A stretch of 10,344 bases of DNA from contig JADFRO010000075.1 of NCBI GenBank assembly GCA_022561255.1, forward strand, positions 1-10,344, given 5' to 3'. Below the pieces are notes generated by a model that saw nothing but the letters and a program-made list of their open reading frames with translations, ran no database searches and was not told the origin of the DNA. The position numbers were made by a program, and so were the translations under genes. This stretch comes from Planctomycetota bacterium (GTDB lineage: Bacteria; Planctomycetota; Phycisphaerae; UBA1845). Numbering within the stretch: position 1 is the stretch's first letter; every line of letters begins with the position of its first letter. Below are positions 1-6,256 of the stretch, piece after piece.

Positions 1-365
1 TGCAGAGGATTAACGCCCACCAGTTCGCGACCGAGATCGCCCGAATCGCTCACGACAACAAGTGCAACGACGTCATCGCGCTGGACATGCGCGGTATTAG
101 TCCCGTGATGGACTTCACGGTCATCGCCACCGGCACGTCGGAGCGGCAGATTCGCAGCGTGGCGGACAATCTGATCGAGTACGGCAAGAAGATCGGCGAG
201 CACCCATTCGGTTTTTGCGGTCGCGAGGCCGCCTCCTGGATCGTGGTGGATTACGTGGACGTCGTGTTTCACATTTTTGCCAAGGCGTACCGCGAGTACT
301 ACGATCTTGAACTGCTCTGGGGCGACGCACCTCGCGTCGACTGGGTCCGCTCCGCGTCGGCCTGA
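1..365 (+). CDS. rsfS: Ribosomal silencing factor RsfS (5' end missing)
   Basis: RsfS binds ribosomal protein uL14 on the large subunit and blocks joining of the subunits, which lowers translation when nutrients are short. The reading frame is open from base 3 with no stop before the window edge, so the true start lies upstream; the ATG at 87 is internal. Translated from base 3, the protein shows the family pattern in order: an N-terminal stretch ending in VIALDMRGIS, then DFTVIATGTSERQIRSVAD, and the C-terminal hallmark VFHIFAKAYREYYDLELLWG followed by DAP. The visible part is about 120 residues, close to the full family length of 105-130, so little is missing. argS follows after 56 bp on the same strand with no obvious terminator, suggesting co-transcription. 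Identification is firm; only the start is unknown. Confidence 0.94.
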   Translation, partial: QRINAHQFATEIARIAHDNKCNDVIALDMRGISPVMDFTVIATGTSERQIRSVADNLIEYGKKIGEHPFGFCGREAASWIVVDYVDVVFHIFAKAYREYYDLELLWGDAPRVDWVRSASA

Positions 366-406
366 CTGCCCCACCGCGAGCACGGTCTCCGGCAACGCCA
401 ATCCGC

Positions 407-411
407 AGGAG
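407..411 (+). promoter_or_regulatory. Shine-Dalgarno site for argS
   Basis: AGGAG lies 10 nt before the TTG at 422. It supports TTG as the argS start, which also gives a protein beginning MKPIIHELGAR, a normal ArgS N-terminus. No in-frame ATG sits nearer the conserved start of the family. Confidence 0.65.
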
Positions 412-421
412 CGTCGCATCC

Positions 422-2194
422 TTGAAACCCATTATCCACGAGCTCGGCGCACGCGTACGAGATGCCCTGGCCGCGATCGGGGTCGACGCCGATCCACTGC
501 TCGCACGCTCCGGTGACCCGAAGTTCGGCGATTACCAGTCCAACGCCGCGATGGGACTTGCCAAGAAGCTCGGGCGCAAACCGCGCGATCTTGCCCAGGC
601 GATCGTCGATGCGATCACGGTTGACGACCTGTGCGAACCACCCACCATCGCCGGGCCGGGGTTTATCAACTTCCGATTGAGCCCGTCGTTCCTGGCCGCG
701 CGTCTCGCTGCGATTCCTCCCGCGCCAGAAGACGGAAGCGATCGCCTCGGGCTTGGTTCCGCGGAAAACCCCGACGTCGTCGTCGTCGACCTTTCCAGCC
801 CCAACCTCGCCAAGGAAATGCACATCGGTCACCTTCGCAGCACGGTGATCGGAGACTGCGTGGCACGCGTGTTGGAGTTCCAGGGCCACACCGTCCATCG
901 AGAAAACCACGTGGGCGACTGGGGCACGCAGTTCGGCATGCTCGTAGCCTATCTAAAACGCACCGAACCTGAGGTTGTGGAAAATCCCGATACGCTCGAG
1001 ATCGGTGACCTCGAATCCTTTTACGTCGAGGCCAAAGCGCTCTTCGACGCAGACGAGGACTTCAAGACGGAGTCGCGGGAAACGGTCGTCGCCCTTCAGT
1101 CCGGTGATCCCGTGATTCGGCGAATCTGGAAGGCGTTTTGTGACGAGTCGCTACGGCACTGCCACGCGATCTACGACAGGCTCGGCGTTCGACTGATCGA
1201 TCGGGGTGAGAGCTTCTACAACGATCTCATGGACGAGGTCATCATACGGCTGGAAAAGGCGAGGGACTCCGGCGACCATGACTACGTCCGCGACAGCGAC
1301 GGTGCGTTGTGCATTTTTCCCGGCGGTTTTACAACGCGCGACGGCGATCCGTTGCCCCTGCTGGTTCGCAAGTCGGACGGCGGATTCAACTACGCGACGT
1401 CCGATCTCGCGACGATCTTGCATCGCGTCGAGCAGCTTAAGGCCACGCGCATCATTTATGTTGTGGGGATTACGCAAAAACAGCACTTCGACATGCTCTT
1501 TGCCGCCGCACGAAAGGTCGGCTGGGTCGACCAGGAGATGCCGCTCGAACACCTGGCCTTTGGAAATGTACTCGCGAGCGACGGACGACCGTTCAAGACG
1601 CGAGAAGGGGGCGTGGTCAAGCTGAAGGACGTTCTCGAGCAAGCCGTTGCTCGTGCGCGCGGCGTTATCGAAAAAGACAGCGATTTGAGTGCGGATCAAG
1701 CGGACAACGTCGCGGAGACCGTAGGCCTGGCAGCCGTCAAGTACTTTGATCTCTGTCATTCGCTCAAGAGCGACTACAAATTCAACCTCGACCATATGCT
1801 GGCGATGGAGGGCAACACCGCCCCTTACATGCTCTACGCGTACGCCCGCATCCGTTCGATCCAACGAAAAGCGAAGGTCGATCACGTGCAATTGACGGCA
1901 GACATGCAGATCACGATCGAACATCCGGCGGAGATCGAACTCGCCACGAAGCTGCTGCAATTCGCGGAGGTGATCGAAACGGTCGGGCGCGATCTGTACC
2001 CCAACGTGCTGACCGATTATCTGTTTGAACTGGCCAAGAGTTTCAGCCGGTTCTACGACAAGAAGATCGGCGTCCGCGTGATCGACGCTCCCGAGGACCT
2101 CCGCCTGTCACGCTTGCGAATATGCGACCTGACCGCACGCGTGCTGAAAACCGGCCTGCGACTGCTGGGAATCGAAACCATCGAAAGGATGTAG
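422..2194 (+). CDS. argS: Arginyl-tRNA synthetase (class I)
   Basis: Cytoplasmic enzyme that charges tRNA-Arg with arginine using ATP; for this enzyme the tRNA is needed for amino acid activation. The 590-residue product is in the usual 550-600 range. The N-terminal tRNA D-loop recognition domain has FGDYQSNAAM (about residues 36-45) and AGPGFINF. The class I catalytic signature follows: SSPNLAKEMHIGHLRSTVIGD with HIGH at residues 134-137. FNYATSDLA and the KMSKS-equivalent loop FKTREGG (from residue 391) come later; the canonical KMSKS is absent, as in many ArgS. The DALR-type anticodon-binding domain has YMLYAYARIRSI and ends in the typical ERM. The start is a TTG with a good ribosome binding site. 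It lies downstream of rsfS, probably in one transcript, and ends 9 bp from the convergent fbaB stop. Confidence 0.97.
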   Translation: MKPIIHELGARVRDALAAIGVDADPLLARSGDPKFGDYQSNAAMGLAKKLGRKPRDLAQAIVDAITVDDLCEPPTIAGPGFINFRLSPSFLAARLAAIPPAPEDGSDRLGLGSAENPDVVVVDLSSPNLAKEMHIGHLRSTVIGDCVARVLEFQGHTVHRENHVGDWGTQFGMLVAYLKRTEPEVVENPDTLEIGDLESFYVEAKALFDADEDFKTESRETVVALQSGDPVIRRIWKAFCDESLRHCHAIYDRLGVRLIDRGESFYNDLMDEVIIRLEKARDSGDHDYVRDSDGALCIFPGGFTTRDGDPLPLLVRKSDGGFNYATSDLATILHRVEQLKATRIIYVVGITQKQHFDMLFAAARKVGWVDQEMPLEHLAFGNVLASDGRPFKTREGGVVKLKDVLEQAVARARGVIEKDSDLSADQADNVAETVGLAAVKYFDLCHSLKSDYKFNLDHMLAMEGNTAPYMLYAYARIRSIQRKAKVDHVQLTADMQITIEHPAEIELATKLLQFAEVIETVGRDLYPNVLTDYLFELAKSFSRFYDKKIGVRVIDAPEDLRLSRLRICDLTARVLKTGLRLLGIETIERM

Positions 2195-2203
2195 CCGTTC
2201 ACC

Positions 2204-3253
2204 TTATGCTACGGTGATCGAGTCGTCGAGGTAGACGTCCTGGATGACGTTGAGAAGCTTGACGCCTTCGGACATCGGGCGCTGGAAGGCTTTGCGACCG
2301 GATATCAAGCCCATGCCCCCCGCTCGCTTGTTGATCACTGCGGTTCGGACCGCGTCGGCGAAATCATCCTGCCCGGCCGCACCACCCGAGTTGATCAGAC
2401 CCGCCCGCCCCATGTAGCAACCCGCGACCTGATAGCGGGTGAGGTCGATCGGATGGTTCGTCGTGAGCGTCGAGTAGACGGCCTTGTGCGTTTTGCCGAA
2501 GTCGATGGCGGTGAATCCGCCGTTGGTTTCCGCCTGCTTCTGCTTGATGATGTCGGCTTGGATCGTAACGCCGAGATGATTCGCCTGACTGGTCAGATCA
2601 GCCGCGAGGTGGTAGTCCGTTCCGTCCTTCTTGAACGCGGAGTTCCGCAAGTAGCACCACAAGACGGTGACCATGCCTAGCTGATGGGCCAAGTGAAACG
2701 CCTCGCTCACTTCCTGAATCTGGCGGTTGGACTCCTGCGAACCGAAATAAATGGTCGCTCCGACGGCGGCCGCCCCCATGTCGGCGGCCTGTTCGACGCT
2801 TGCGAACATGATCTGGTCAAAGGTGCTGGGGTAGGTCAGAAGTTCGTTGTGGTTGAGTTTGACCAGGAAGGGAATCTTGTGGGCATACTTTCTGGCGCAC
2901 GTCCCCAGAACTCCCAGTGTCGACGCCACAGCGTTACACCCGCCCTCGATCGCGAGTTTCACGATGTTCTCAGGGTCGAAGTAGATCGGATTCGGTGCGA
3001 AGGATGCGCCGGCGCTGTGCTCGATTCCCTGATCGACCGGAAGAAGCGACAGGTAACCGGTGCCGGCCAATCGCCCCGTGTTGTACATCGCCTGAAGATT
3101 TCGAAGAACCGGCACAGGGCGGTCCGTCCCACCGAACGCGCGGTCCACGAAGTCCGGACCGGGCAGGGTGAGCATCGATCGGTCGATGCCTGCACACTTG
3201 TGACCAAGAAGGGTTTGAGCGTCGTTGCCTAGCAGATCCGTGATTGCACTCAT
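2204..3253 (-). CDS. fbaB: Fructose-bisphosphate aldolase class I (FbaB/DhnA type)
   Basis: Metal-independent aldolase that reversibly cleaves fructose 1,6-bisphosphate into dihydroxyacetone phosphate and glyceraldehyde 3-phosphate through a Schiff base. The 349-residue length matches E. coli FbaB (about 350). Family landmarks in order: YLSLLPVDQGIEHS (67-80), PFLVKLNHNELL (128-139), IQADIIKQKQAETNGG (231-246), in which Lys237 is the likely Schiff-base lysine, then CYMGRAGLINSGGAAG (279-294) and AVINKRAGGMGLISGRKAF (305-323). The C-terminus NVIQDVYLDDSITVA is nearly the E. coli one. It is transcribed on the minus strand, away from tig and towards argS. The ATG has only a weak GGGA 12 nt upstream as ribosome binding site. 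A promoter candidate and a perfect palindrome lie just upstream. Assignment to the DhnA-type family is secure; the preferred direction (glycolysis or gluconeogenesis) cannot be told. Confidence 0.96.
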   Translation of the reverse strand: MSAITDLLGNDAQTLLGHKCAGIDRSMLTLPGPDFVDRAFGGTDRPVPVLRNLQAMYNTGRLAGTGYLSLLPVDQGIEHSAGASFAPNPIYFDPENIVKLAIEGGCNAVASTLGVLGTCARKYAHKIPFLVKLNHNELLTYPSTFDQIMFASVEQAADMGAAAVGATIYFGSQESNRQIQEVSEAFHLAHQLGMVTVLWCYLRNSAFKKDGTDYHLAADLTSQANHLGVTIQADIIKQKQAETNGGFTAIDFGKTHKAVYSTLTTNHPIDLTRYQVAGCYMGRAGLINSGGAAGQDDFADAVRTAVINKRAGGMGLISGRKAFQRPMSEGVKLLNVIQDVYLDDSITVA

Positions 3254-3302
3254 GGCTGGTCACATTCCCGAAAGGTCGAACGCGAAACGTCCACGCACGC
3301 TC

Positions 3303-3330
3303 ATGGTACGCATACGAACGGTGTGGTCAA
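3303..3330 (-). promoter_or_regulatory. Candidate sigma-70-type promoter of fbaB
   Basis: Read on the minus strand there is TTGACC (complement of 3325-3330; 5 of 6 to TTGACA), a 16-bp spacer, and TACCAT (complement of 3303-3308; 4 of 6 to TATAAT, with the key T, A and final T kept). It would start transcription near 3296, giving a leader of about 43 nt before the fbaB ATG. This is motif matching by eye with no expression evidence. Confidence 0.5.
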
Positions 3331-3345
3331 CGCCACCGGTGGCGT
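3330..3345. promoter_or_regulatory. Perfect 16-bp palindrome, candidate operator
   Basis: The sequence ACGCCACCGGTGGCGT equals its own reverse complement, with no central spacer. It shares one base with the -35 hexamer of the fbaB promoter candidate and lies 76 nt upstream of the fbaB ATG. Position and symmetry suit a site for a homodimeric regulator: an activator just upstream of -35, or a repressor that blocks polymerase. The regulator is unknown. Chance symmetry in GC-rich DNA is possible but not very likely at this length. Confidence 0.45.
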
Positions 3346-3396
3346 CCGCAGCAACGGATTCGGGACGCGACCGTCGTGGACGTCAGAGGTTCGCCC

Positions 3397-3410
3397 GCGC
3401 GGCGCCGCGC
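3397..3410. repeat. 14-bp GC-only palindrome
   Basis: GCGCGGCGCCGCGC is perfectly self-complementary. It lies about 50 bp beyond the first palindrome, in the middle of the divergent region. Its low complexity makes chance more likely, so functional meaning is doubtful. Confidence 0.25.
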
Positions 3411-3474
3411 TGTGACTTTCGAGGGCCATAAACGCTGCGGAGTCCCCGCGGCGGAACCCGAACGTCCATTGCCG

Positions 3475-3503
3475 TTGCCACGTCTGAGCGGACCGGATAG
3501 GGT
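3475..3503 (+). promoter_or_regulatory. Weak candidate promoter of tig
   Basis: TTGCCA (3475-3480, 5 of 6 to consensus) is followed after 17 bp by TAGGGT (3498-3503, only 3 of 6, but with the important T, A and last T). It would give a leader of roughly 155 nt before tig. An alternative is the GATAAT at 3580-3585 (5 of 6 to a -10 box), which has no good -35 partner. I cannot decide between them. Confidence 0.3.
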
Positions 3504-3540
3504 TACACGGAGGTGTCGCGGGCATGGCGGACAGCACCGC

Positions 3541-3553
3541 CCCCCTCTGGGGG
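3541..3553 (+). promoter_or_regulatory. Short C5/G5 hairpin in the tig leader
   Basis: CCCCC-TCT-GGGGG forms a five-pair stem with a three-base loop, about 110 nt before the tig ATG. No T-run follows, so it is not a usual terminator. It may be a leader structure if transcription starts at the upstream promoter candidate. Confidence 0.3.
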
Positions 3554-3663
3554 TCGTTTCGCCGGCGCCGCCGTTGACCGATAATACCGGAGCGTCCCGG
3601 CGATCGTTCAGGTGCGCAAAGCGGGCGGGACGGCTGGTTTCGCGGGCGTAAAGGAGCAGCTCG

Positions 3664-5316
3664 ATGAGTGATGAGGAACTGGCTGGCGGTCGGGGCGAGG
3701 AGAGCGAGGCTTCCGTTGCCACGAAGGAGCTTTCCGACGACGAGCGGGCGATGGCCAGGCTCAAAGAGGCGATCGCCGTGGAGCGCGAGGATCTCGGGGC
3801 ACTTCGTGTGAAGCTCACGGTGACGGTCCCGCGAGAAATCGTCGACGAGCGGATGGGGGAGCAATTCGCGGAGCTCAAACGAGAGTCGACCATCCCCGGT
3901 TTTAGAAAGGGGCACGCCCCGCTCAAGCTGGTCGAAAAGCGATTCGGACACGAGGTCGGCGACGAACTGAAGGGGAAACTCGTCGGCAACGGATATCTGG
4001 CCGCCATCGAAAAGCAGGACATTCAGGCGCTGGGCGATCCGCTCGTCTGGGTCAAGACGACTGAGGAGCGCGTCGGCGAGGACAAAAAGCTGCGGAGCGT
4101 TGAGGTCGACAAACTCGTTCCCTTCGACGAGGCCTTGGAACACCTGGAGCTCCCCAAAGAAGGACCGCTGGTTTTTTCGTGCGAGCTCGAGCTTAAGCCT
4201 GAGTTCGAGCTGCCGAAGCTTGACAAAATTCCGGTCGAAAAACCGGTCATCACGATCGGAGACGAGGAAGTCAACTCCGAGATCGATCGCATGCTGATGA
4301 TGCGAGGTACGTACGAGCCGGTTGAGGACGGCGGCGTGCAGAGCGACGACATGCTATATACCGACATGAAGATGACGGTAGGCGGCGAGATCATCGCATC
4401 CAAAGAAAACTTCGACATCGCCGCCCGAGACATCAACGTCGAAGGCGTGCGGATGACCGGCCTGGGAAAAGCCGTGGCCGGGCGAAAGATCGGTGAGGTG
4501 GTCGACTTTGAAGCACCGGTTCCTGACGACCACGACAACAAGGATTTGCGGGGGAAAACGGCTACGTTTGCATTCAAGATCAACGAGATCAAACGGCTGA
4601 CGCTTCCAAAATTGGACGACACCTTCCTCGCCGGCCTCGGATTCGACAGTAAAAAAGATCTCCGCGATACGGTCCGCAACGCCCTCGAATCGCGCCTGGA
4701 AGGGGCCGTCGCCACGAGGATGCGCGAACAAATCGGTGAGCACCTTGTGGACCACACCAAGATCGAAATCCCCGAGGGGTTATCCCAACGGCAAGCCGAA
4801 CGCTCTGTGGCCCGACGGATGGTGGAGATGTACCAGATCGGGATGCCGCAGGCGGAGATTGAAAAGGCCGTCGACGCTATGCGGGCTCAGGCACACGATC
4901 GGGTCGTTCGTGATCTCAAGCTTTTCTTCATTCTCGAAAAGATCGCCGATGAGCGGAAGATCGAGGTGAGCGAGGAGCAGATCAACGGTGCGATCGCTCA
5001 GATCGCCCAACGATCCAACAAGCGGTTCGACCGCGTGCGCGACGAGCTCAGCAAGGGCAGCGGGTTATCGACGCTCTATCTTCAGATCCGCGACGAGAAG
5101 GTGCTCGAGGCCCTGATCGGCGATGCCGACGTAACTGAGGTCGAGCGTCCGAAAACCAAGCCGGCTCCATCCGCCGGAAAGAAGACGAGCGACGCCAAGA
5201 CGACCCCAAAAAAGTCTCCGGCGGCGGCCAAGAAAGGGTCATCGGACCCAACCAAAAAAGGTGCAGCGACCACCAAGAAGGCGTCCAAAACCAAGGCCAA
5301 GAAGAAAACCAGATAG
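3664..5316 (+). CDS. tig: Trigger factor, divergent, with a lysine-rich C-terminal tail
   Basis: Ribosome-bound chaperone that shields nascent chains at the tunnel exit. AAGGAG lies 7 nt before the ATG. The 550-residue product is long for the family (about 430-480). Residues 1-43 are a charged N-terminal extension. The ribosome-binding domain follows (about 44-190) with the signature GFRKGHAP at 79-86, matching the GFRKGK/H-P loop that contacts the ribosome near uL23. This domain carries an apparent insertion at about 131-165. The middle FKBP-like region (about 220-312) keeps the fold pattern (GLGKAVAGRKIGE, DLRGKTATFAFKINEIK) but lacks the usual IPGFE and FPEEY aromatic residues, so prolyl isomerase activity is doubtful. 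The helical substrate-binding domain runs from about 313 to 490. The last 56 residues are rich in Lys, Ala, Thr, Ser and Pro (18 Lys). clpP1 and clpP2 follow, the usual tig-clp neighbourhood. Family assignment is strong through the signature and gene order. Confidence 0.9.
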   Translation: MSDEELAGGRGEESEASVATKELSDDERAMARLKEAIAVEREDLGALRVKLTVTVPREIVDERMGEQFAELKRESTIPGFRKGHAPLKLVEKRFGHEVGDELKGKLVGNGYLAAIEKQDIQALGDPLVWVKTTEERVGEDKKLRSVEVDKLVPFDEALEHLELPKEGPLVFSCELELKPEFELPKLDKIPVEKPVITIGDEEVNSEIDRMLMMRGTYEPVEDGGVQSDDMLYTDMKMTVGGEIIASKENFDIAARDINVEGVRMTGLGKAVAGRKIGEVVDFEAPVPDDHDNKDLRGKTATFAFKINEIKRLTLPKLDDTFLAGLGFDSKKDLRDTVRNALESRLEGAVATRMREQIGEHLVDHTKIEIPEGLSQRQAERSVARRMVEMYQIGMPQAEIEKAVDAMRAQAHDRVVRDLKLFFILEKIADERKIEVSEEQINGAIAQIAQRSNKRFDRVRDELSKGSGLSTLYLQIRDEKVLEALIGDADVTEVERPKTKPAPSAGKKTSDAKTTPKKSPAAAKKGSSDPTKKGAATTKKASKTKAKKKTR

Positions 5317-5318
5317 AC

Positions 5319-5355
5319 CTCCCGGAGAGAAAAAACCGTTTCGGGAGTGTATTTT
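5319..5355 (+). terminator. Possible rho-independent terminator after tig
   Basis: CTCCCG (5319-5324) pairs with CGGGAG (5342-5347). Three more inner pairs, two of them G-U, give a nine-pair stem with an 11-base loop. The sequence then runs TGTATTTT, a short, imperfect T tract. It begins three bases after the tig stop. Termination may be partial; clpP1 starts 218 bp after tig and so may have its own promoter, though I find no convincing one. Confidence 0.5.
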
Positions 5356-5485
5356 GGCCGACGATAGACCTGAGGGACGTCGGAATGCGTACGATCCGGT
5401 GCGTCCCATAAGCGAGGCGCCCCGCCGACCGCCCGGGTAGCATGTGCTGGATGGACGTCACCGGAGCGTAGGACGGACACACAAC

Positions 5486-5507
5486 CGGGCGAGGGCTGAC
5501 TCGCCCG
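5486..5507 (+). promoter_or_regulatory. Strong hairpin in the clpP1 leader
   Basis: CGGGCGAG (5486-5493) and CTCGCCCG (5500-5507) form a perfect eight-pair stem, seven of the eight pairs being G-C, with loop GGCTGA. It ends 15 nt before the clpP1 ribosome binding site (AAGGGAG, 5523-5529). At the DNA level it could be an operator with a 6-bp spacer; at the RNA level a stability or translation control element. No T-run follows, so it is not a standard terminator. Confidence 0.5.
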
Positions 5508-5534
5508 CGCGAATGGGGAGTTAAGGGAGACCGT

Positions 5535-6155
5535 ATGCACGACCACTTCGGCCCGCCGGGCACGACAAACCAATACCCCCCCTATCAGCGCACGCGCGAG
5601 ATGTCCCTAACGGACATGCTGCTCGAGAACCGGATCATTTTTCTCGCCGGTCCGATCGTTGAGCGGACGGCGAGCGTCGTAATTCAACAGCTCTTGTACC
5701 TTCAATCGATCCGCCGCGACCAGGATGTGAACCTCTACATCAACTCGCCGGGCGGACTCGTGGACCAGACGTTGGCGATCTACGACACGATGCAGTTCAT
5801 GGGTTCTGACGTCGCAACCTACTGCATCGGACAGGCTGCCAGCGGTGCGGCCATCATTTTGATGGCCGGCACAAAGGGCAAGCGGTACATCCTCCCTAAC
5901 GCCAAGGTCATGATGCATCAGCCCTATGGTGGCATCAGTGGGCAGGCGGAAGACATCCGCATTCAGGCCGAGGAAGTGCTCCGCGACAAGCAGCGGCTTA
6001 ACAACATCATCGCCGCGTGCACCGGAAAAGACGTGGACAAGATTCGGGAGGAAACCGAGCGTGATCGGTACCTAACCGCGGAGGAGGCGGTGGAGTATGG
6101 AATCGTCGACGAGGTTCTCATAAGCGACAAAGGCCATCTAAAGACGAACTCCTGA
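5535..6155 (+). CDS. clpP1: ATP-dependent Clp protease proteolytic subunit, first copy
   Basis: Serine peptidase subunit of the Clp barrel (two stacked heptamers), fed by AAA+ unfoldases such as ClpX or ClpC. Length is 206 residues. The catalytic triad is readable: Ser103 in GQAASGAAIIL, His128 in MMHQP, Asp177 in TERDRYLTAEEA. NLYINSPGG (66-74) and AIYDTMQ are further ClpP signatures. The nucleophile is followed by Gly-Ala-Ala rather than the common Met-Gly-Ala, a variation also seen in the second ClpP type of bacteria with mixed ClpP barrels. The N-terminus (to about residue 30) is unlike the usual RGER(S/A)YDIYSRLL segment and ends YQRTREMSLTDMLLENRIIF. AAGGGAG 5 nt before the ATG supports this start; Met23 is a weaker alternative. 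It pairs with clpP2 101 bp downstream and probably assembles with it. Confidence 0.95.
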   Translation: MHDHFGPPGTTNQYPPYQRTREMSLTDMLLENRIIFLAGPIVERTASVVIQQLLYLQSIRRDQDVNLYINSPGGLVDQTLAIYDTMQFMGSDVATYCIGQAASGAAIILMAGTKGKRYILPNAKVMMHQPYGGISGQAEDIRIQAEEVLRDKQRLNNIIAACTGKDVDKIREETERDRYLTAEEAVEYGIVDEVLISDKGHLKTNS

Positions 6156-6179
6156 CGGGCCGCGGTAGTAGACGGCCCG
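6156..6179 (+). promoter_or_regulatory. GC hairpin directly after the clpP1 stop
   Basis: CGGGCCG (6156-6162) and CGGCCCG (6173-6179) form a perfect seven-pair G-C stem with a 10-base loop. The stem begins on the first base after the clpP1 TGA. There is no T-run, so it may protect the clpP1 3' end, reduce read-through to clpP2, or act as a rho-type pause. A smaller five-pair hairpin (GCACG/CGTGC, 6210-6225, loop CGAGGA) follows in the clpP2 leader. Confidence 0.45.
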
Positions 6180-6256
6180 CATCCGACCTTGAGTCGTCAG
6201 ACAGGCTGGGCACGCGAGGACGTGCAACCAAACACCACCGGAGAAAGTCGAACGCC

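Larger units (their letters stand above)
3254..3663. other. Divergent fbaB-tig intergenic region (410 bp)
   Basis: This non-coding stretch separates two divergently transcribed genes and should hold both promoters. On the fbaB side there is a -35/-10 pair with a palindrome abutting it. On the tig side there are two possible promoter elements and a short C5/G5 hairpin (3541-3553). A 14-bp GC palindrome lies in between at 3397-3410. Small open frames crossing the region are arginine- and proline-rich, lack ribosome binding sites and resemble no protein I know, so I do not call genes here. I saw no tRNA, riboswitch or CIRCE/HrcA-type element. Confidence 0.6.

Noticed and set aside
1151..1960. 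269-codon minus-strand frame inside argS
   Set aside because: Fully inside argS, whose frame carries all synthetase motifs; the antisense product is arginine- and valine-rich with no recognisable domain.
3574..3585. TTGACC followed by GATAAT as a -35/-10 pair
   Set aside because: The hexamers are adjacent, with no 16-18 bp spacer, so they cannot serve one promoter; only GATAAT remains as a possible -10.
3244..3651. 135-codon plus-strand frame filling the fbaB-tig gap
   Set aside because: It starts at a TTG inside fbaB without a ribosome binding site, is Arg/Pro-rich, and overlaps the palindromes and promoter candidates.
3301..4143. 280-codon open frame on the minus strand across the tig start
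   Set aside because: It is antisense to the clear tig frame, its product matches no family I know, and long antisense frames are common in GC-rich genes.
4023..4760. 245-codon Ser-rich open frame on the minus strand inside tig
   Set aside because: Its composition is what results from reading Glu/Asp/Lys-rich tig codons backwards; no ribosome binding site or domain is visible.
5317..5534. CIRCE (HrcA) or CtsR heat-shock operator before clpP1
   Set aside because: I looked for TTAGCACTC/GAGTGCTAA and for the CtsR heptad direct repeat and found neither; the hairpin there has a different sequence.
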